Source of the DNA: Argopecten irradians
Taxonomy: Eukaryota > Mollusca > Bivalvia > Pectinida > Pectinidae
Length of the DNA stretch: 64,000 bases
Direction: 5' to 3'
NCBI RefSeq assembly: GCF_041381155.1
Contig: NC_091134.1
Location: 33,423,540 to 33,487,539 of the forward strand
The translations under genes and the position numbers were made by a program. How positions within the stretch are numbered: the stretch's first letter is position 1; each line of letters begins with the position of its first letter. The notes under the pieces are model-generated. The model did not search any database, was not told the DNA's origin, and saw only the letters and a list, made by a program, of their open reading frames with translations. Below, in pieces: positions 57,265 to 64,000 of the stretch.

Positions 57265-57460
57265 TATTGGTATGGCATGCAAGCTGCCACACTAATGGGT
57301 TACTATCACTATCAGTATATTCACCCATGGAATGTGTAAATTTTGCTGGCCTGTCATTGGTTCAGATTTGTTATCCTGAACTGCCTTCAGTTTTACTATG
57401 ATAAAGTCCCGGGGTGAAGATATCGTAAGTGGTCGGAGCCCCTGGATATTAGAGGATGGC
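57265..57460. mobile_element. CATCCTCGA foldback family, decayed copy
   Basis: Family blocks GGGTTACTATCACTATCAGT and TCAGTTTTACTATGATAAAG then GGAGCCCCTGGATATTAGAG are present. Flanks GGCATGCAAG and GGCATGGAAG (about 57273 and 57457) may be a 10-bp target duplication with one change. Confidence 0.6.
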
Positions 57461-58755
57461 ATGGAAGTAAGAAGAATTTAAAGTTGAAGTCTTTGTAAAC
57501 GTCTAAGTACGTCTCTGGAGGTCTGTGATTGATCAGTGCTTCTCTACAGTGATATCATCACTTGTAATATCGTGGATGGCAATTTGCAGATGCACACACA
57601 TATGCGTCAGAAAGTGAGAGTTTCTATTAAATCTTACATTGAATATAGGTTTTTCTAAAACAGATGGATTTAAAAAACGGTTCATGAACATTATGACAGT
57701 CATACAGCATATGACCCTGATATTTAGAGCTATTTGTATAAACATATATAGTTCTAAAGAGGCGGGAATAAATATGCAAATAATACAATTGAAAACTATG
57801 ACTGTTTAGGGCATTTTATTTCAGATATATCTGATTCACAATAACAAATATCAAAATATCCGTAAAATATTAAATATTATCATATTGTAAAATAATAAAT
57901 TAATGCAAGAGCATATGTAAATAACAAACATATTGTAAAATAACAAAAACAAAAACAAAAAAACACAAATATAACGGTGACTCTAGTACATTGCATTCCA
58001 AAAGATATCTTTTTGAATGTCATGCCTCAAATCAAATACTTATACATGTCTGTATGTTGAAATTCTCGCATTCATATATATCAACTCATCTGTGAGAAAT
58101 GACACTACACCATATACGACATTATGGGGTTTTTAATTGAACATCAGCATTTTTACTCCGCGTTTGTCATTTTTCTTTTCGAAAGTGACGTAAATCATGT
58201 TTCGTTCTGAAGTACTTCAAGAATCGAAGGCCCGCCATGTGCATACCCAAACCAAAACGGCTTTCAATAAATTTATAGAGCTCTAAAAGTCATAAACCTA
58301 CTGTAACCGATGATGACTGTAACTAAGACACTTTACTTGTACCTTTAACGGAAGTCTTACCTTTAACTGTCATAATTAACCTCTTAGGCTATTGATATAG
58401 TATGTTCACACCTTCAAATCATTATCAATAACAATTTAGATTTTGCCATTAAAATATAGTGGGCTATTAAACAGTGTATTAACATGCCGATATATCCGAT
58501 GTATCTATGTAATTCCGTTGTCGTTTTAATAACTTCTGTCTCGAAGTAATGCCATAAAACTATGCTCAATATGAACAATAAAACATATATGTACATCACA
58601 TATTATATTTACACGAAATCAACAAAAACGAAATTAAATACAGTTGCAGCATAATGTGGCAAAAAGTAATACGTTTTTTTACTTTGTTACTTCATAATAA
58701 GATTCAACTGATTGTTTGGCTTAATAATGCAAACAATTATTTGTTCGCTTGAGAT
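57461..58755. other. no gene seen
   Basis: AT-rich intergenic sequence between the two host genes. No exon-like or repeat structure beyond A-rich runs near 57945-57965. Confidence 0.5.
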
Positions 58756-58759
58756 CAAA

Positions 58760-59144
58760 AAAAGCCCACTGCCTTTCTAAAAAGACTTTTGTTTTAAAAA
58801 ATGAGAATCTATAAGTTTGCAGAGTCACAAAAGTTATTAGCATACCATGGATACATGCACTACACTCTTCATCACCTTCTAAATAATTCAATTAAAGTAA
58901 AGTAAAAAATTATTTTCACAACATGTGTTGTTTTATGCTTCCAGCCGTCCTCCTAATTACCGCGCCTTGGTTGACTATCAATGCGCCAGACGGCAAAACA
59001 GTGAAATGAATCTTCACTGTTAACATAGATTACGGAGGCAATCTTTCTATTTTTTATGTTGTACCCACATCTTATGTCATCAATAGACATTTTCTGATGT
59101 TACTGTTGTTTGTAAGAAAAAAAAATCGGAAAGGTAGTGGGCCT
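58760..59144. mobile_element. TTAA-type MITE downstream of the IAP-like gene
   Basis: Left AAAGCCCACTGCCTTTCT and right GGAAAGGTAGTGGGCCT then TTAA are inverted repeats of about 16 bp. The left TTAA is lost. About 385 bp without ORF, ending 26 bp beyond the IAP stop, so it may supply part of the 3' UTR. Confidence 0.6.
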
Positions 59145-59169
59145 TTAATTTTTCATTCAAAACTGGTCA

Positions 59170-59387
59170 TTAAAGACTCGTCAGTTTATACTGAAAGGTA
59201 TCATTAATAGCTTTTTTGCAAATGAGACAGAACTTTGGTTGCATTTGATATTGACACTCCTTGCACAAACATGAGTGCTGACAAGGAAGAAATGTCACAC
59301 TCTTTTCATTCTTCTTACATATAGCACACATAAGTCGTGACCTACATTCCGCTTTTTCCAGCAATATATCTGCGCTCGATGGGGGAC
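59170..59387 (-). CDS. IAP-like exon 6, RING finger and stop
   Basis: Reads ECRSRLMCAICKKNEKSVTF, LPCQHSCLCKEC, KFCLICKKAI and ends KLTSL then TAA. The LPCxHxxxCxxC core and final CxxC are the IAP-type RING E3 ligase. Acceptor CTACCACAG. Confidence 0.95.
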
Positions 59388-62300
59388 CTGTGGTAGAAAA
59401 AACCCAAACAAATTTCATTAAATAAAGATGAATTCCTGTAAACATGCACTCACTTTTATTTTATACAAACATAATTCATATTGTGTAACGGTATTCATTT
59501 AAGGATTGAACTGCATTCAGTTGGCAGTTATAGGAATATGAATGCCAGCTAGCGCTTCATGTTGAATTCTTACTCCCATAATTGCCAACTGAATGCAGTT
59601 CAATGCTTAAATTTGCAACTGATAGCAATTCTATAATAAAATCTCGATAATAAACAATTCATTATCAGACTTTTGTCTTTGATAATGAACGTTTTGCCCA
59701 TGCGATACTAGTGTTGTCCATGCCGTCATATCAGCGCCCGGGCTGATATGGCATTATGACGTCATAATTTGATATCAGCCCGGGCTGATATCAGTTATCG
59801 GCCCGGGCTGATATCACGTCATCCTGGGTTTTCACTCCGAATTTTAGAGTTGCCGCTTCGATTCAGTTTCCTACAGACGATAAGTTGAATAACGGATACA
59901 ATTTTCAATTTCAAAATAGCTCTCGGATAAACGTATTGAGAAAGATATCAGAAATCATAAATAGTCTGTTTCATGATGATTTTACTGGAGATATTGTCTT
60001 AAGGAAAATCAGGTTGAAATGAGTTTTGTCCACAGTGTCGAAAACAAAGCATCGCAATTCACATAATTATAACACAAAAAGAATGTATTCGGTATAAATA
60101 GAATCAACGACACGCGTTTGTCAACAAGAAGAGACGCAGGAATAAATTAGACAGTTTAATACGCGTAGTTTAATTTTCCCGTCGAATTCATAATTCCTGT
60201 CCGTTGTAAAACTGATCATTCTGAAATGAACCCGCTTTGCCGGAATTTGTTGAACATTATCATTTTTTAAGTGATAGTTAGCCTTCAATAAGGTCTTGTT
60301 AATTTTGCTTAAAATTTATGTTTCACCTCGTTCATTTAACCGGGGATTATGCATTTGTTAAAAACATATACATGTACATGTAATGAAGTTTTTCCACTGT
60401 TTCAACATTAAATTGGCCTACATTATGACCAGTGGAATATCGGTCGATCAACACGTTTTAATACATGTTTTTTTAATGGTTAAAACTTCTTTCTCTTTTT
60501 TTTTCAAAATGTGTGATAAAAAGGTTATGATATGTCAATTTTGATATCACACCCTTTATCAGCCCTTGACCTGAAATCAGCCCTCGGGCCTGCGGCCCTT
60601 GGGCTGATATGGCGGTCTCGGGCTGATAAAGGGTGCGATATCAAAATTGTCATATAATAACCTCTAATTATCGTCAATGACGGAACATTCATTTCAATAA
60701 CAATCGTCCGTGAACGTTGGCACGGCATTGGTGACGTTACAATGATAACAGTTAATTAATGCACTGATAAGCGCTACAATTTGAGTCAAAGTAATTTAAA
60801 CGATTGATTTAACCGTAGTTTTCTTCTTTCTCAGTTTATTTTTGTTACATTTTCATGATCCTAACTAGATTTATATTGAAACCCACTTGATACAGAAGAA
60901 CAAACTTACGTATTTCACTATTGAATGTTTCGTGAGCGGTGTCTAATGCCTGAAAGAGAACAGTATCATAACAAAATTATAAAACTTAGGGTTATACTAA
61001 GGATGATTCTTCCTGTCAATTTGTTTTCCAGATAAAGTTAAATTTGGAAACACTATCTCTGAATGTATCGCCCATTAATGTGGTGAATACACTATTTCGG
61101 AAAAAAATCATCATGTAGTGTTTATCATTTAATAGTTAAAACAAAATAGCCAATAAAATGGTAGGTAGTTGACATAAAAAAAAACCCAAAAAACTAAAGT
61201 TGACATAAAAAACACACACACCCGCAATATACAATCACCGTACAATACAGTATAACGTACTTAAAGTATGATGGACGTTTGCCTTTCTATCTTGTATATA
61301 CTTTAAATCAGACGGACAGCTTTTTCATACAAGATATCCAACTGTACTTAGTTTTACCTTGCCTATAAAATCCCATACTGTACAAACTAGATACATATCT
61401 AAATGAGTCATGTTATGTCCTAATATGCCACCGTAATTCCCAATTGATAAGTCTAAAAAATAACGGACGTTACATATACTACTTACCCATTCGATGGAAG
61501 AATGGACGGGTTTTTGCTTAATGAAGGAACAGTTGGGTGACTTTCTTGTGTGTTCTTGGTACAACAGTACAAGGCCGTTGCGTCGATTTAATTTAAACTC
61601 TGTGAAGACACAGAAGAATATCGTTAGCAATATGGGAATTCCCATTTTTGTTGTTCTAATATTTTGTGCAATTTATTCGTGTTTAAAATCAGTGAAATAG
61701 CATATTATTGTATTTACAAAGGTTATCATTTATTAGAACATAACTATAAATGTTTGTTACTTTATATCCCTCAGTTGTCATCTGAGGATGAGTTGATTTA
61801 TTATTTTTCAAATAAATTTTGACTTTCTTGTCATTTGACGATTTCACGTTCATGTGCAAGGAAATGAATTCGTTTCGTCAGAACTTACTTTTCCCACAGT
61901 GGAAACATCGGATTTTGTCTCTCTCGCCTAAAATGATCAACACAATCATAAGAATGAACTCCTGTTTTCATTTTCTGTCGTCATAAAATCAATTATTGAA
62001 ATGCAAATCCAGATAAAAGTCGATTTATAGGAAAATGAAACAGTCTTGTTACAAGAACTGCGTTTATTCGCAACAGTTATGCATAGCACAATTAAGAGAG
62101 TCTCTGGTATACTTTTTATTCTTAATTTGGAACAAATTACATGTATGTTACTTTTTCATTATTGTTTTGTTTGTAATTTATATTGAGATGGTCAGCATAC
62201 ACAATAATATATATAAAACGTTATAATGGATTGGATTATTTTTCTCTTACCTTGTTAATTTAATAATTATTGTGACTCCGTTTCTTTGAAAAAATCCAAT

Positions 62301-63021
62301 GTATTTTCGGAAAATTATAAAGGCAACCTCTTACCATCAAAGAAGAATCCATTTTTAGCTAGGTCCATCGCAAAATCTTCAGGTATGCCCGATTTCCTCA
62401 GGCTTCCAAGCCGATTTTTCCCAATCAGAAACTTTGGAAATGCGAGGGTAGATGTAACGTCTGAAATACATACAGTTACCATGTAGTTGCCGCACACATG
62501 CATATTACCAAAGAGCAACATATTGTGAGTTCGAGTTACAGGCATAATTATCGTTGTAATGTTCCATTGTATTAAACCATGTGTATAGCTATAGCTCCTA
62601 ATAAAAACAATTCTTTAACTTTTCAAATATTACATTCTAAATACAATAATCTTATTGAAACTTACTGATTAAAAAAAACATATTAACATTTTCTGTCCAG
62701 GTAAAAAAAACTATGCTGAGACTTACTGACATCGGAGACATGACCACAGCCAGGGGAAAGATTCCTGTGGATGTCATTTACATTGCTGAGTTCCGTGAGG
62801 TCTGCAACATGTAGCTTAACCCCGCAGTAAAAACAACACACTAAGTCTCCAATCGAAGTGTAGTAAAGTCCTGAGTTGACAAGCTTCGTCAGAAAAATAG
62901 TGTAGTGTTCAGCAGGAAAATTTTGGAAGCTGAGCAGTCTGGATAACGTATGGGACAAGTCATTTACATTAAAACCTGCTCCTGTCGGCACCATTTGAAG
63001 TGGTGGTGGTGATGTCGCCAT
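59170..63021 (-). CDS. inhibitor-of-apoptosis-like protein (BIR-BIR-RING), six exons, whole gene
   Basis: Exons in order: 62727-63021, 62335-62460, 61889-61927, 61487-61599, 60910-60949, 59170-59387. All junctions are GT/AG with matching phases, 831 nt, 276 residues and a stop. BIR1 covers about 28-95 (Cys63, Cys66, His85, Cys92) and BIR2 about 104-180 (Cys148, Cys151, His170, Cys177). The C-terminal RING (Cys225, Cys228, Cys240, His242, Cys246, Cys249, Cys258, Cys261) has the full set of zinc ligands. Proteins of this layout bind caspases or signalling adaptors through BIRs and ubiquitinate through the RING. Both BIRs have 18 residues between the second Cys and the His, where 16 is usual. 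Which IAP subfamily it belongs to is not clear. The start ATG is the first in the exon; upstream sequence may hold a non-coding 5' exon. Confidence 0.93.
59494..59622. mobile_element. foldback element in the last IAP intron, TTAA-flanked
   Basis: Arms ATTGAACTGCATTCAGTTGG and complement (to about 59612) enclose a 45-nt loop. TTAA lies at the outer edge of both arms (59498-59502, 59607-59611 region), suggesting the same target as the other TTAA elements. Confidence 0.75.
59724..59822. repeat. cluster of GGGCTGATATC palindromes
   Basis: Three palindromes within 100 bp in the last IAP intron, each of the form ATCAGCCC joined to GGGCTGAT. The central one (59770-59793) is perfect over 24 bp. The motif returns at 60525-60660 and, singly, at 63500-63515. 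Confidence 0.85.
60521..60665. mobile_element. foldback element with GGGCTGATA core
   Basis: Arms of about 42 bp: left contains CAATTTTGATATCACACCCT and TTATCAGCCC, and the right is its complement with few changes. Outer ends are AGGTTAT and ATAACCT. It lies in the last intron of the IAP-like gene. Confidence 0.75.
60910..60949 (-). CDS. IAP-like exon 5, linker
   Basis: A 40-nt exon reading ALDTAHETFNSEI between the BIR and RING parts. TTTCAG acceptor and GTAAGT donor, phase 0 to 1, which is what exon 6 needs. Confidence 0.8.
61487..61599 (-). CDS. IAP-like exon 4, end of BIR2
   Basis: Reads FKLNRRNGLVLLYQEHTRKS, PNCSFI and on to SSIEW. Supplies the His and last Cys of BIR2 (EHTRKSPNC). Acceptor CTTCACAG, donor GTAAGT, phase 1 to 0. 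Confidence 0.9.
61889..61927 (-). CDS. IAP-like exon 3, BIR2 zinc Cys pair
   Basis: A 39-nt micro-exon encoding ERDKIRCFHCGK with the CxxC pair of BIR2. TTTTAG acceptor, GTAAGT donor, phase 1 to 1. Too small to be found as an ORF, but required for the domain. Confidence 0.9.
62335..62460 (-). CDS. IAP-like exon 2, first part of BIR2
   Basis: Reads VTSTLAFPKFLIGKNRLGSL and ends AKNGFFFDG. A..GF...G is the usual BIR approach to the zinc site. Acceptor ATTTCAG, donor GTAAGA, phase 1 to 1. Confidence 0.88.
62727..63021 (-). CDS. IAP-like exon 1, BIR1
   Basis: Starts MATSPPPLQMVPTGAG. The complete first BIR is in one exon: RLLSFQNFP at its start, then CCFYCGVKL, and NDIHRNLSPGC. The donor is GTAAGT in phase 1. 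It is preceded on the transcript strand by a region with a possible acceptor at about 63100. Confidence 0.93.
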
Positions 63022-64000
63022 GTGCTATGTAGCGTGGTAAAATTCAGATGTTGGTGCTTCACGACCGAAAAAAGTGACGCCCAGGGCTAATTAGGAGGCA
63101 ACCTACAAATCACAACATGGTACAATAATTAAAAACACTTGTAACAAGAAGACAGACATACATAATGTATCAGAAATCATTCTACAATGCCAGTGTAATT
63201 TTGGTCAGAACTGATGTACCGGTGCAAGAAATATTCATTTGTGATAATCTGGAGGACAGACTTGTCTTGAGATTTCATTGACAATACATTCCGTAAATCA
63301 CACATTGGGTTATTGATTTATTACTGTGTGTTTTGTTCGCTCCTGATTGGCTGATATTACATCTTCACGCTTGGATACAACACGATATCAACCAGAAAAT
63401 TTCAAACAATGCATTATGACTTCACCACAGGTTGATATAAGATTCAATAAGATCGGGGTCGCACATAAATATAGAAACCTTGCGTTGTGACGTCAAGTAA
63501 TTTCGGGGCTGATATAAGATCCAACAGGTCTAAGTTGTACCCAATTATAGCGGAGTTTTTCCCCATGACGTCCAATATTATACAATTATCGACCTATTTT
63601 CAGGTGGATACGGTGAGTTATCAACCCGAGTAAGTGATATATCCCGAGGCCGGACCACCTGAAATAGGTCGATAACTGTTTTATTATATGAAACTTACAT
63701 ATATTTACCCGGCTCTTCAAAAAGAATTAACTACAAAAACAGGATGGTATATGCAAACTTTCTGTTTACAAAAGTAGTTACATGTAGTATTAATGGTAAA
63801 TATCCAAATGCTCCTTGCTAACGGTGTAGACTCACTGACTGGTAGAACCGGAATATTGTATCAACTGCAGCCCGTCTGGCATTCTTGAACGTTTTCCATA
63901 AATTGAAGTTTGCAGTTCACTTCTGTTGATAACCGTTGATCGCAGTAAACTTGCTGCCTTCCGCCATAATAATGACGTCACAATAGACTGTCCCGACGTC
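63022..64000. other. upstream region of the IAP-like gene
   Basis: No coding exon was seen. A foldback at 63582-63679 has arms CAATTATCGACCTATTTTCA and complement, around a 48-nt loop. The sequence up to the window end has no other clear feature; the promoter and any 5' exon are not recognisable. Confidence 0.5.
63582..63679. mobile_element. foldback element upstream of the IAP-like gene
   Basis: Inverted arms of about 25 bp (ATCGACCTATTTTCAGGTGG and its near-complement CCACCTGAAATAGGTCGAT) flank a GATATATCCCGAGG-containing loop. Confidence 0.75.

Overview
This is a eukaryotic, intron-rich, AT-rich window with two protein-coding host genes, both on the minus strand, surrounded and interrupted by transposable elements and tandem repeats. 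The repeats (a tRNA-derived SINE, LINEs with a 2A-like peptide, many small inverted-repeat elements) and a compact BIR-BIR-RING gene suggest a mollusc, most likely a bivalve. That assignment is inference from repeat and family character, not a database match.

Gene 1 (about 52.9 kb down to 3.07 kb, minus strand) is a gamma-butyrobetaine dioxygenase-like / TauD-family gene. I reconstructed 14 coding exons by splice sites and reading phase. Together they give a roughly 417-residue 2-oxoglutarate/Fe(II) oxygenase with an N-terminal zinc domain, the HxD and distal His iron ligands, and a stop codon in the last exon. Most exons are too short to stand out as ORFs. Phases agree at every junction except inside exon 10, which carries a 1-nt frameshift. 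Two copies of exon 1 exist (45.85 and 52.83 kb), and only the distal one is in phase with exon 2. Decayed copies of exons 12 and 13 lie downstream at 2.0 and 0.6 kb, so the 3' end was partly duplicated.

The introns of gene 1 hold most of the other content. There is a 4.8-kb satellite of 80/84-bp monomers (4.95-9.79 kb) and a complete SINE with a 12-bp target duplication (19.4-19.9 kb). A 7.6-kb dead two-ORF LINE (20.2-27.8 kb) ends about 10 bp from the splice donor of exon 6. A second LINE fragment (28.2-29.3 kb) and a 40-bp minisatellite that multiplies the splice acceptor of exon 3 (31.92-32.16 kb) follow. A tandemly triplicated block (32.9-39.3 kb) holds an antisense reverse-transcriptase relic split by nested TTAA-flanked insertions. 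A large segmental duplication around exon 1 spans 43.2-47.5 versus 51.07-54.06 kb.

Gene 2 (63,021 down to 59,170, minus strand) is an intact six-exon inhibitor-of-apoptosis-like gene of 276 residues: two BIR domains and a C-terminal RING. Its introns and flanks carry several palindromic elements, including repeats built on a GGGCTGATATC motif.

No plus-strand host gene could be supported. I saw no CRISPR array, prokaryotic operon or rRNA.
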